Source of the DNA: Pegea sp. RAD2-039
Lineage: Eukaryota; Chordata; Thaliacea; Salpida; Salpidae
Length of the DNA: 64,000 nucleotides
Direction of reading: 5' to 3'
Assembly (NCBI GenBank): GCA_034620365.1
Contig: JAQGEQ010000177.1
Location: 124,001 to 188,000 of the forward strand
A model generated the notes under the pieces. It did not search any database. It saw only the letters and a list, made by a program, of their open reading frames with translations, and was not told where the DNA came from. Made by a program: the position numbers and the translations under genes. The stretch's first letter is position 1. Every line of letters begins with the position of its first letter. Below, piece after piece: positions 36,480 through 49,413 of the stretch.

Positions 36480-38360
36480 TGATATTTCTTATTACAATTA
36501 ATATTATGTATTTGTTTATAACTTCTGGTCTATTACTTTTAAAAGTAAAGGTCTTAACTTCAAATCATTAGCCAACATGTTGTTGAAAGAAATTGTTCTT
36601 GATGCTCTATGGCAAATAGTTTTACAGAAAACTCTTCTATCGTCGTTAATTAACACAACTCAACCAGTGCTCTAACAAATATTCTAGGCGATAACTTTTG
36701 GGCTTAAAACTTATAGAAGTTAAAGTCTGAAAACCAAAAATAAATTTATGTTCCTGATGTTTCATATAGAGGGGTAGACAAACTTTATACTTAGTTGATT
36801 TATTCAACAACATCTTTTAGGCATACGCTTGCTAACTGATAATAGTTTGAATCAGCCAGCTGTATACTTTTTCATTTTTACTTACAGTTTTTAAACGTCA
36901 CAAACAAGTTTTTTGTTTGTAAAACTTTGCTTAACCGAAGACCTACTTTGGTTTGTAAGACCTGCTTAGTCAAAGTCATTATTTTGTAATAAATGCAATT
37001 CATTTTATTTTATAGTAAACATCTTTTGAAATTATACTTACATAATATAAAAATAAAATTGTATAATCAATTTCTTAATTCACTTAGTTTATTTAAAAAG
37101 CTAAATTTAACTTTTTTAGTCGATTAGTTTTTTCAACTCGAAGTTCATGAGCATAGATAATTCTATGAATAGTTAATTAACAGTTATTACTAATATTAAT
37201 TATACTGATCATTGTGAGCTCGTAAGTAAATGATAAAATAAGCTTGAAAATAGTCTATGGATCAAAAAATTGAAGAGCACTGATCTAGGTTAAAATTGAC
37301 TTTTGTAAAACTAAAAAATATTTCAAATGGGCGAAACTCACTTAACGTCTATCAAATAGTAGGGCTTAGAAACAATTTGCTATTAGTGACAATGCTTCCT
37401 TTGAGACATGTGCACGCAGTAGGTCTGCAACTTTTTTGTTTTTTCTTCTAATACAGTTATTTGCTTAATACAATAAAAATAGTTGCTATTTTTTAACAAA
37501 AAGTTTGAAAAACAGTTGAAAGTTAATCTAATAATGAAATAATTATTATTTTTTAAAAGTTTTTGATTTTAATAAATTGTTAATTTTTATTTATATTATT
37601 TTTTTAGTATTTATTCATATTTGGTTAGTGAAGCTTATTTCTCCTAGCTGTGTTTATATCTGTATTTATAATTATATCAACATCTATTATAAAATTGTGT
37701 ATCTTCAATCATAGTCTTGTAGACAAATACTATAACAACTAAGCTGAATAATATTTGTTTATACCATATAAATAATACTCTAGTTTGATATAAATTGATG
37801 ATATTTTTAAGCTATGTATGAAAACTAGAAATTGCTTTAGTGTATACTTTTTTGTTTGTTAAACAAGTAGTAGAAATGTTGAAAAATATTTTTATCTTAT
37901 TTTACTATCATTTTAAAGTTTAAAAAAGTTTTTGATAAACCTTTCATCAGTAAAGTTAACATAATTCACTTTTATAGTACTTTGAGTATATTCTTATTAT
38001 GATATCATTTATTTGCATGATTATTTAACTATTTAATTAAATGTTATTACTAAAATGGTTTATTTTAAATATAAGATATATATTTCTGATTAAAAATTCT
38101 TTGTTTTTTTCTTTTAATTTGATATTTTTTATATTTGTAGAGTTCATGAGCATTAAGTTAATTATAATTTGTAGTTTTTAAAGGAGTTTTAACATTTTAA
38201 AAATTTGCGTTTAAAACATTACCTTTTTACTTATAGATTATTTAACTTAATATTTTATTAAATGACTAACTTTCAGTTTTTCTTTTTAAAATTGCATTTA
38301 GTTTTTCATAAAATTAATTGAACAAAAAACTTTTAATCTTAACTTAAACCTGTAATTGAA
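36480..38360. other. AT-rich gap upstream of TPST
   Basis: Contains no recognisable exon. The TPST promoter and 5' UTR must lie near its right end. A CTAACTTTCAG acceptor-like site ends at about 38277, 94 nt before the chosen TPST ATG, which leaves room for a leader exon or trans-splicing. Confidence 0.4.
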
Positions 38361-38370
38361 CTATCAACAT

Positions 38371-41300
38371 ATGCAGTTGACAAAAAAAAAAGAATTTAAA
38401 TATTTAATTCCTGGCTGGAGAAGAATGAAATTCATCTCACTTAATAAACTGCTTTTTATTGGACTTTGGATTACATCTTTATATGGAATTTATTTTTATT
38501 CATCAAATAGAACTCTTGTAAAGAACCAAGTCTCTGACCAACATTATGTTAAAGAAGGCAGAGTAAGAAATTGATATTTTGTTGAAAAGTTTCATCAAAA
38601 GTTGTTGTAGGAATCCAATGGGCTCCATTATGATAAGGATATGCCTTTGATATTTGTTGGTGGAATGCCACGTAGTGGTACAACTCTAATGAGGACAATG
38701 TTAGATGCCCACCCTCATATCAGATGTGGTCAAGAAACAAGAGTAATTCCAAGAATTCTGGGTCTAAAAGCTAGTTGGTATAAGTAAGTTTTTTTAATGA
38801 CTTTTTAAAACCAATTGACGTTGAAACACTAAGTTGATAGCTCACCTCAAAGTTCTTTGATAGATCAAGTAAAGAAAAAATAAGATTAAAGGAGGCTGGC
38901 GTTGATGAAAATGTTATCAATTCTGCTATTACTCAATTTATTTTAGAAATTATTGTAAGGCATGGAAAGCCAGCACCTTATTTATGTAATAAAGACCCTT
39001 TCACTTTGAAATCAATGGAGTAAGTAGATGAGACTAAATTGTTTTGTTTTAACTTTTAAATAGTCAATGTATATTTCCACTATATTTAATTATTTATACG
39101 CCAAGAGTTTTATCTTGTTTAAATGAATACAAATAGACTTACTGTAGTTGTGATAATTTTCTACAATTTTTGTTATTTTCAACACTGCTGGTTGTTTTCT
39201 ATTCAACTTGAAAATTTTGTAAATAAAACTTCTAGATATATTTTCAATTGAATGTTTTGTTCATATAAGATAGTATAAACCTTTTAATTTATTAAATATG
39301 CAATACTTGGTTAGATTTAAATTTTCAAAATAGTACAAATGGTACATCATACAAACTTTTCAAATAAATTAACCAGATAATCTCCTGGTTTTAATCAACA
39401 ACTTTTTTTATCATTTGTTTCAAACTTCCTTCTACGTTGTGTTCTGATTCTGTTTTTTTCTTTAACTGTTAAAAGATTTAAAACAAAGTTAAACATTTCC
39501 GGAATGACTAAAAAGCTTTCAATTTACAGGAGAAATTTTTTTCGACAATTTCTTTTCAAATTTTGTTTCAACTTCAATCAGAATTTGATTTATGTTTATT
39601 GTGAATTTCAATTAGATCTTGTGACTTTACCCATAATTCACCTCAAAACGAAACAATTTTGTTATTTACGACATCGTGTTTTGATACTTAAAAAGATTAA
39701 CGATTTAATAACTCAAACTAAACTCTTTAGTTCGTCTTTATCTTTATAATATCATTTTACAGATGACGTCATAAGCGCGTGAACTTTTCTTTACAATTAA
39801 ATCGAGTTTTGTGCGTCTGAAAAGAAATGAGAAAACTTTTTTTAATACAAATTTGTTGACATTAAATTGAATAGAGATTAATTTGTACTTAATCACCTTT
39901 TTCCAAACTTTTTTAAGCTACAAATTCGAATTATTCATTTTACTTACAGATACTTATACGTACTATTTCCAAATAGTAAATTTATTTTTATGATTCGAGA
40001 TGGAAGAGCAACAACACATTCAATTATTTCACGGAAAGTGACTATATCAGGTTTCAATGTTCAAAGTTACAGGTGATATTCAACAAATTTCCAGTTAAAA
40101 AACTAAAGTTTGTACCTCATAGAGATGTAATCACTAAATGGAGTAATGCAATGGATGCAATGCATCAACAGTGTGTGAGGGTTGGTCCTTCAGTTTGTTT
40201 GATGGTACGATATGAAAAACTGGTTCTACATCCTATGGCAGAGACTAAAAGATTGATGTCTTTTCTTGATATTCCATGGGATGAATCAATGTTGAATCAT
40301 GAAAAACATTTGGAAAATATTTCACTTTCAAGGTTTATTCATCAATTTCTACTTCATACTTTTTTGTGTTCGATATTTTGAACTTTTTATGTTTAAGCTA
40401 ATTGAAAAAGGACAAAATTGTTTATCAAATGAAAGATGTGTCTTTTAAAAGGGATCTTTCTGTTCCCAAAAATATTTTTAAAATTAAAACTGAAGTTTAC
40501 TTTCATTTAAACATTAGTATTTTGATATATTAATTAAATAAAGATGTAATTAAAAATTCATCTTAGAAATTAGCATCTAATTGAAGATAATTTCACAATT
40601 TTATTAAAATCTTGAATTCTCACTAAAACTTGGTGAGGCTGAAAAGTATTTTATCTCCTGTTCCGCATGAATAAGCAGAGGAAACAGTTCATCTACTGAG
40701 AAAGCCATCGGGTTAAAACTACATTTTTCTTCATTAAGTTATTTGCTGAAACTTATTTAATAGAAATTGAAGTCAGTTTTTTTACCCTTTCTTTCATATA
40801 AAGAAAGTTATCATTTATTGAAAACTTCTCAGTATTTTTGTTGCTTTTTTCAACTCACTTATCAAATTTTGTAGTTTGATGTAATACATCAATTTAGAAC
40901 AAATTAAATTTTGAAACAATTTCAAATCAATAACTTCTTTTAAAATTTTTAATAATTTCGTTTTTTCTCCAATTTTATTTCTACCACAATATATCTCTCA
41001 AACAAACCCAAATTTCTATTTGCTTTTAAATGAAAACTTCAAAATATTTTTCTAAATCAAATAATAATCAATATTCAAATTTTTCAAAGTTTTTTTTTCT
41101 AATTTCTGTTCATTTGTTTTGTTTACAAATCAAAATCACTGAACCGTGATCACGTGTTAATACTATGACTAATTATGACGTCATCATTTTATCAATGGTC
41201 AGTTGATACTTTTAATAATTTGAGACTGATGACATCTGTGGAGGACTTTGTGATAATAGCAACAATACCACAAATTTGATTGTTACAATTAATCTAAAAA

Positions 41301-43574
41301 TATTTCATCTGGAAACCTTCAAATATAGCTTTAAATGTTTTTTTGAATATATTTAGCAAGTTAAGAATACATCAAAAATTTGGCAATCAATTGTACATTT
41401 GTATAATATTAGAATGTTAGTTGAACCCAAAACTTATTTATTAGCACGTTAATGTAAATGTCTAAATGTGTTTCAATGACTTCATACTTTATTTTTAATT
41501 CGATTTAAAATTATTAATACCTTTTTTGAAATATATTTGTTTTAAACACTTAAGTCACAAAATCTTTCTAGATGGTAGCAATAAAGCGATAAGAACTTCA
41601 ATTTCAAACCACTATCTTGTCACACTATAAAATTCGTGCTTTTAGTGATTGAAGGTGTTTCGAAAACGCGCGATTTTAAGCAGTAAAGCTCTAGCTTTGA
41701 TGTTTTATTCTTTAAAAATGAAATATCAGTTTTATATCTGATTTCAGTGTGGAACGGTCCACAGATCAAGTCCAAAAACCACTTTACCTATCCGCCTTGA
41801 CCAGTTGGTTTGGAAAGTTTCCAGAAGATGTCGAAAAAGATCTTCCTAAGATTGCTCCTATGCTACAGAAGCTTGGATATGATCCGACAAACATGAGACC
41901 TAGTTATGGAACCCCTGATCAGTTTGTACTGAATAAGGCACGCAAGTTAAAAACTGTTTTTATTCTATTTTACTGCAAACTTATGTTACTGTTAGTTTTT
42001 GCTTGTCAATGCTTGCTGAAATCTCTGTGGTGGTTTTGTTCCTTCAATACCACTTCCTCTACTAACTGTGTTTAAGTTTCAACTGTTTTTAAATTGGAAT
42101 TACTGCTTCTCAGCTTGTTACTGTGAATTTAAAATCATCAACAGAAGTATTTAATGTTTCAAAATACAATTTATTAGTTTTAAACATTTTGTTCTTACAA
42201 ATGTGAAACTTTTTAAACATTTATTATGATGTTAGTAACACAAGTTGTTTTTCAATTCTATTTTATTCGTCTAATTTTTTTCTTTATTCTCAAAACTTAA
42301 AGTCTTCTTAGTTATGTTCTAATCATCCTAAATACACATGATGTAGATCCCTAAACAAATTATGGGGACCTTAAACATATATTGGATCTTCTAAACGTAC
42401 TTTAGGTTCCCTAAACTTCTTGAGATGTAAGATTTGGATTAAATATTCAATTAAAGTTATAAAATCAATGATTCAAATAACAAACCAAAATCACTGATCT
42501 TTTAAAGAGGGTCTTTGAGGTATCTTTAAGAAGCAGTTGAGAACCACTGATTGAAATCGATTCAATCCTAATTTTCTCTTCATCATCATGACTGTGACTT
42601 TACACTTGAACTGTTACAACTTTGAAATGACCAATAACATCTCTTCGAAACTTTTACTTGACGTTTTTTAGATAAAATATTCATGAGAACAAATCTGATT
42701 AAACTTGTAATAACTTCTGTTTCAATTGAATTTCAAAATCGATTATTCCGAAAACCCTATATTAATCTACAAATAAAGTCTTCAATATCATGTTTAAGAT
42801 TCCACCCCAGCTCTAATCTTCATTCTCTTTTTTACTCTGACTTTTTATTCATCTGTTTAATTTTCTCCAAGTTTTAACGTCAATCTGATTTAAAGTTAAT
42901 TTTCTGTTTTCTGTTTTTTGTTTTCTATTTAATTGAATTTTTCACAACTTTTAACTTCAGTTGTTTTTTGAAGTCTTTTTAAAAGCAAAAGTTTTGTTTT
43001 TTAAAAACTAAAAGTTAATCAGCACCAATTTCTTCACAAAGTTTTGTTCGATTCAATTGTTAATAAACATGAAATTATTAATAATTTTTGTTGCCTCTTT
43101 TTTAACTCCAACATTTTTCTCAACAAATTTACAAATCAGTCATAAAAAGTTCTTAGATATTTACATTTAAATCTATCAATTCTATGATTTATATATAAAG
43201 ATTTAGAAATATGAATTACTGGAAACAGTTTATAGCTTGAGTTCTTTTTTAAAAAGGTTGATTGCAAATTAGATTCAAAATTCTTCTACATTTAAATCCC
43301 TTGAGATTCTTTCTAAATCTATTTGTTCATCGTTTTTCTTTAAGCTTCTAAACTCAACAAATATTAATCAGTAACTTTTACAACACTTTTAATTTTATCA
43401 AATTTTGTTAGATCTTTTATAAACTATTTTGGGGATAAAAAATAAATGTACACACAAACGAAACAAACTTTTAAAAACAACAAACTAACGAACCAACTAA
43501 TTTTATCATTTTTCTACAGACAAAAACACTTAATAGTCAAGTATAAAAGGAAATTTTGTGTCCTGGTCGCGTGA
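38371..43574 (+). CDS. TPST: Protein-tyrosine sulfotransferase (TPST), complete, 7 exons
   Basis: Transfers sulfate from PAPS to tyrosines of secretory proteins in the trans-Golgi lumen. Exons: 38371-38562, 38611-38783, 38864-39019, 39950-40072, 40123-40332, 41748-41945 and, less surely, 43520-43574, giving 368 residues (human TPST1 370). A short cytoplasmic tail precedes a type II anchor ([20 protein letters not shown]). The PAPS 5'-phosphosulfate loop is PRSGTT (84-89). The catalytic glutamate is in [10 protein letters not shown] (E106); the preceding family Glu is Gln here. Then CNKDPFTLK, the 3'-phosphate site [31 protein letters not shown] and [10 protein letters not shown]. An alternative start is ATG 38425 (Met19), just before the anchor. 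The last exon is weaker: if the donor AA|GTTAAA at 41945 is not used, exon 6 reads through to a stop at 42075. The human tail beyond NYGNPDPFV is poorly conserved and cannot decide. Confidence 0.93.
39764..39771. promoter_or_regulatory. CRE-type palindrome TGACGTCA in a TPST intron
   Basis: A perfect palindrome followed by TAAGCGCGTGAAC in the intron 39020-39949. Function inferred from motif only. Confidence 0.35.
41151..41183. promoter_or_regulatory. Paired CACGTG and TGACGTCA sites in a TPST intron
   Basis: ATCACGTGTT (core 41151-41156) and TGACGTCA (41176-41183) lie 20 bp apart in the intron 40333-41747. This is the same pairing as in the FUT8 intron at 16.04 kb. Function inferred from motifs only. 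Confidence 0.4.
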
Positions 43575-43958
43575 TGAAGTTTGTAAAGCCAAGAAGGGTA
43601 CAGAAGCTAATTAGTAAATTGAATATCTGTTGGATATTTCAACATATTTATTTAACTTGTGCTATAATCATGTTCACAAGTTCTTTAGTATTTTCTTTCT
43701 TTCATTATTTTTTTCTTTAATTTGAAATTTCTATTTTTTAAATTATCAATTTGAGTTCAACCAGACTAACTACAGATATCAAGTTACATTTTCCTAAATT
43801 GTTTTTTTTTCATTGTTAACTGAGATTATTTAAAGTCTCTTTTTATTGGCTGTTATCATTTAGATATTCTTTTAAAATCCATTTGTTAGACTAACTTTTA
43901 ATCAAGTTGCTTGAACGTCGAAAATTTGATCTGATTTTGTGTCATTAAAAAGCGATTT

Positions 43959-43964
43959 AAATAA
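43959..43964 (+). terminator. Candidate polyadenylation signal of TPST
   Basis: AATAAA about 385 nt after the TGA of the seventh exon. No rival was examined exhaustively. Confidence 0.35.
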
Positions 43965-43969
43965 AGACA

Positions 43970-46900
43970 CTATCTGTAAATGTTAATCTTTTTAAAGCAA
44001 ATTTATTAAAATTAAAAAAGATATTTTTTACTGAGAAATTTTCTGTATTTCATCTCACTGATTACAAGCATCTTCAAAACCTTTAATTACATTTTTTCTA
44101 TCATATAAAGTTGGAACAAAAGATTTTTCACTTTCTTAAAGCTGGTAAAAGTTGTTTATCTCTCATTTATTTGCAAACTTATTTTGTTTTGCCTTACTCT
44201 ATTTTGAATGAAACAAATGATTCATTATTTTACATCATTTTACTTTTATTACTGTGGGTTTATTTTTCTTCTATTGTAGTTGAAATTCACTATCATCCAA
44301 TAATACAAATAAGTAGAAGAAGACATTTGACTGTTTCTTTTAACATCAGCTCATAATTCTTCATTTTTAGGTATTTCTAAGAAATCCAAAATAGGAATTT
44401 TATTATAGAGTTTTTAATTTAAAACTTTATTAACTTTTAAAAGTTGAAAGATTTGATACAAAATTAATTAAGCTAAAAAAAACAATTAATATATGTAAGT
44501 TTAGTGACTTGATGGTTCTAATATCTATTTGCTAGCCATAAATTAGTCTCTTATTTAGATTCTGTTTACAGCAGCTTTTTGACATTCGATTATTCCTTCT
44601 CTTTTTCTAAACTAAATAAACTTTTAGAGAATTAAAAATAGATTTTGATATCTATAATCTTGTTTATCAAGAAAACTTTTTCGTTTTATCATCAAATAAT
44701 TCAGTTATAAATCAAAAAGTTACAAATGATATTGTATCTTGCAGTGAAGCTCATTAAAGATTTAGTGGAAAAAAAATTAGAATTTTTTTTTCATTACGCC
44801 AAATTAGTATTATTTTAAATTATTTAAAATTCAGTAAAATGCTATTTGACTAATTATCTTAAACATACCTTAAGTATTTTATAATTTCATTAATTATTTA
44901 AATCTGAAAGGTTTTTGTTGGTGAAATTATTAGATTTTAAACTACTAAATTGAAAAAAAAAGTGAACAAATAAAGAAAAATTTTGCGATCTTATTTTTAA
45001 ACTATAAACAGCCTAACAACTAATTTGTGAAATAAAAACTAGATTAATAACAGCAAAATTATATGTAAACTTTTCTTTAATGTAAACTTTTTTGAACTTG
45101 GTATGTTTAATGATTGTAAATGACTGATACATTTCAATTTCAACTAAAAGTTAAACACAAAGGATGAAAACAATCATAGAACTGTTATCCTACTTTATTG
45201 CATTAATTTCTTCCGTTTTGCGTAATCATAGTGACAAATATTGCTGCTATAAAAAGTTATACTCAACTCAGCTGAAAATGTTAAAAACTGATAACTTCAA
45301 ATTCAACTTAAGTTTGGTTTAAGTCATAAACTTTTTTAAAAAGTTATAAGATATAAACAAAAGCAGTTATTTTATAAATGAAAATGAATATATAAAAACT
45401 AAAAAAAAACTTTTTAAATTTCTAAACTTCGATTAAATAAACACATTTTTTAGTAAAAATTATTTTGAAAATCATTTTCAAGTAAAAAGTTTGTAACCTA
45501 ACTCTTATTTTTAGTAGTTAGGTGGATTAAGTTGGTAACTAACTTAAATTTTATTTAAACTTGCTAACTATCTTTACTTCAATTTAGGCCTCAAATGGTA
45601 AATAAAATACATTTTGTGATACTTTATAAAGTTTATAAAATTATCTCGTTTAACATTAAGATATGTTCTGTAGAAAGTAGTTTTGAATTAAATTTTGGTT
45701 GTTAATGAAATATCAGCGTAAAATGTATTTCACTAAATTTGTGAATTGTTATGTTTAAAAGATATAGCAAACAGAAATGTTGACTTAACAACAATTTAGT
45801 AAAAGTGCTCGAAGCATATCAAAAAATAAATTTAAATAAGAAATTATAAATATTTGGCTATACTGGTTAAACAACTTTATTCAAACTGTTTATTTTTACT
45901 TTAAAACAATTTGCTACAATTTACTATTTTGAATTCAAACAGGTTTTGCCTTTAAAACTTTTTTAATTTAATTTCTTCATAAAATCTGGTTTGTAGTAAA
46001 AACCGTTGGCGTTAAACCAAATTCAAAAACTAAAAATATTTTAGTATCCGAATTTTACTCAATATTAGTTCTTATGATTGTGCTTCTTCATGCGATTGAA
46101 CAATACATTTGCATTATATTTCCTTTAAAATCATAAAAAATCATTTCTAGTTTTAAAAGATTAAAAATAGGTTTTATAGTAGCTTTACAGAGTAAATAAA
46201 ACCTTGTAGATGAAACCAAAAACAACAATATAAAACTGTAGAAATGATTTTGAAGAAGTAGAAATATATGGAGGGATATGGTATATACATCATTCAAAGT
46301 TCAACATTTCAAAAAACTTGTCTCTTAATTTCACATCAGGTATGCTTTTACTTTCTTCGAATTGAAAATTGGCATTTACAATTCAACCTCTTTTAAAGTG
46401 ATTCAAAAAGTTATTTCCGGTTTAAACGGTTAAACCAAAATCAAGAAATAAACTAAAAATCATTTACACTACAAAATAGTTAAAATAAATGTAATAACAG
46501 AATTTAGCTACATATAAACCAAATTTTTTAAATTTTTAACCAGTTTATCAGTAACTAAAATTACAAACAACATTTAAATTGTTTTTTTTTTGCTTTATAC
46601 TTTTAATTAAACACTTTAAACAGTAAAAGAACTTCCTAAATATCATTATGGATTTAGATTTATTGAACTGCATTTATATAAAAGCCTAATATACATGAAA
46701 TTAGTTTACCTCAACGTGTTTATTTGTTATTTTTTAATATTACTTACATAACTACAGTAATTACTCGATTCTATTTAAAGATTAAGTGTACTAAGTATTT
46801 ATTTTCAGCTGTATCAACGATAACAAAACTAAAAAACCTTTTTATATAAGATTTGAAATTTTTGGTATAACTACAATTTTATAAATTTCATAGAAAAAGT

Positions 46901-49300
46901 ATTTATCAATAAATAGCAGAGCTGTCATAATAAAATTTTATTTAGATAAATAAGTTTTCAAAATTATAAAATTTAATGGAGTTTTTGTAAAACAATTTAC
47001 AATTGAGTTAACTTATGTAAAAATACTATTTTGCATTTTAGTACCAAAAATATTCTTTCAAATAAGTTTCAATCAAGGTTTCAGCTTCGTTTCAACCAAA
47101 TAAAATCGAAAACTTTATATTTGATTTGCTTAAACTTTGACAGAAGCTTTAGTTTTTAATTATTTAACATTTTTTAAAACATATGATAACAGTTATATAA
47201 TTAGTATAAGAAGAATTTATCAGTTGTTTCTTGCTTGAGTATTAAAAAAATCGTTTCAGTAATTCAATATGTTTTTTTATAAAATCAAGATCTATAATTA
47301 TCAAGCTTGTAAATAATAAGGTATTACACAAGTTTTGAAATCAGTTAATTGTTTTTATCTAAGAATGTAAGAGACAAATAAAATAATTGTCTACAGTTTA
47401 AAAACAGTATTTAAAACATTATTGTTTTTTTATCGACAAGTTATTGATTGAAGTGTATAAATTTATCACTAAATTGACAATTAGAGGTGGAATAAATGGA
47501 AGAACTAATTACTCAATAATATTAAAAGTTTCAAATTAAAATATATTAAACTAATGTAAAAATGAACTCAAACTTGCTATTAAACATTCATTCTAAAAAT
47601 GGTTTTAGGTTATGCTTCTAAATTAGTTTTTGCAAAAAATTATTATACTTTTAAATAAACATCTGATACTGCTAATTTGTTGGTTTATATGTATAAATGT
47701 TTCTTTAAACAACAATTAATTTGAAAAATTGATATAAAATATTATTTTTTCAACTTTAAATATATTGATTATATATATAACTACAAATATTATAATATCC
47801 AAATGATTAATTATTTCAAAATTACCCTCTGAATATCCTGTTTCTTCATTTGTGACTGACAAAATCAGAGGTTTACAGATGGTAAACAAATAAATCATGA
47901 AATAGTTGAAACCAAAAAAGCTTTATCGATTGATCTTTTCAAAAGCTAAAAACATTTAAATAACATTTTTATTCACAATATTCTGTTAACAAATAAAATT
48001 AGTTTGTTTATAGAATTAAAATGTTTGAATAAAAATTGTCCTTAACAATATTAGTAAATACAAGATTTCATATAAAATAAAAACTAACTTTTGTTTAAAG
48101 TTTAATTTTAATACTAGTTTGAGTTGTTTTACAACTCAGTAAAAATTCATATTTTTGCAATGTTTAATTTAAAATTTTATTGAAACTAGTGATATTGATT
48201 TCAGACAGATTAATTAGACTTTATGTCATAATAAGTTAAGATGATATATAATTCAAACTATTTATTTCAATTATCAAAAGTGAATTACATATAATTTAAA
48301 ACTCAGCATATTTTGGGGAAAGCACAAAACATTTAAAATTGTATTAAATATTTGTTAAAACTTATGTCATATATTGATTTTAAAATGAGATATTATACAT
48401 TAATAAATCAATTTTTTAGGTTTGATCTAAAATTATTTGTCAAAATTATTTGTCACCATTTTACATCTATCATAATAGATATTACTAACTATTTAATAGC
48501 CGCAAATTGTCTTTTTGACAAATAATTTTTGTCGAATTTCATTGCTTTTGAACAATCTGATGCCAGCTTGAATGATCAAATATTTGATAAAGATAACTAT
48601 TGAAAAGATGTCCTGATGATTAAATACTAATACTCACAATAGGTAGAGTATTTCTTCATTACAACTTTTTGGAATTTTTATTTTGTTACCAATCAATTAT
48701 TGCAACTTGAAGGGATCGTTTTCTTTGGTATCTTCTTATAATTTAATTAGCCTTTGAAGTATTGAAAATTATTTTAGGTTTGAATTAACTTTATATAATA
48801 AAAAATGAAAACAATAGTTATTCAGCTAAATTTGCTATTTTTCTGTACATTTGATACTTATAGTAAATTACTAGAATAACTGATTTTATTCTATTAATAT
48901 TATTTTCATTTTATAAATTGATAATTTGTAACATTGTACATTCGAATCTGCTATAGTAACTTGTAGAATCAAATTCAGTAGAATTGTTATCAAAATCAAC
49001 TAATGTCAACGCTTGCTATCACATTTTATGACTTACTAAGTAAATCTATCGATTATTGTGAAATAGAAATTAAAATCCATGCAAATTTTTTCAAGTAAAT
49101 TAAACCCAAAATCAGTATAATATCTGAACCAATTAAAAATGTTTAATAAAGCTAAATTATTCAATATTAATGATTTTGAACATTTTATAAAAATAAGTTT
49201 GCAAACATAAAATTGATTTTTTAAATAAAGTTTTGTTGTTTTCAATATTTTATAAGAAGAATTTAGTTGTAGTGAATTAAAAAAAAAAACTACGATATCC
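43970..49300. other. AT-rich gap between TPST and RSPH9
   Basis: The longest gene-free stretch of the window. It is extremely AT-rich. Short open frames (for example 44111-44356 plus, 46088-46297 minus, 49036-49302 minus) are rich in Phe/Leu/Ile/Lys/Asn codons, lack splice context and match nothing. No repeat family, RNA gene or hairpin recognised. Confidence 0.5.
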
Positions 49301-49310
49301 AAATATTCTT

Positions 49311-49316
49311 TTTATT
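49311..49316 (-). terminator. Candidate polyadenylation signal of RSPH9
   Basis: AATAAA on the minus strand about 100 nt downstream of the RSPH9 stop. Confidence 0.5.
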
Positions 49317-49413
49317 AGAAACAACAAAGAATTTTTTGCAACTACATATTAAGACAACAAGCTTGAAGAATCCGATTTCAATATTTGAAGTTGTTTATAG
49401 TTACAGTGTGAAT

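Noticed and set aside
44111..44356. 81-codon plus-strand frame downstream of TPST
   Set aside because: Phe/Leu/Ser/Tyr-rich, no ATG-linked context, in a region with no other coding signal.
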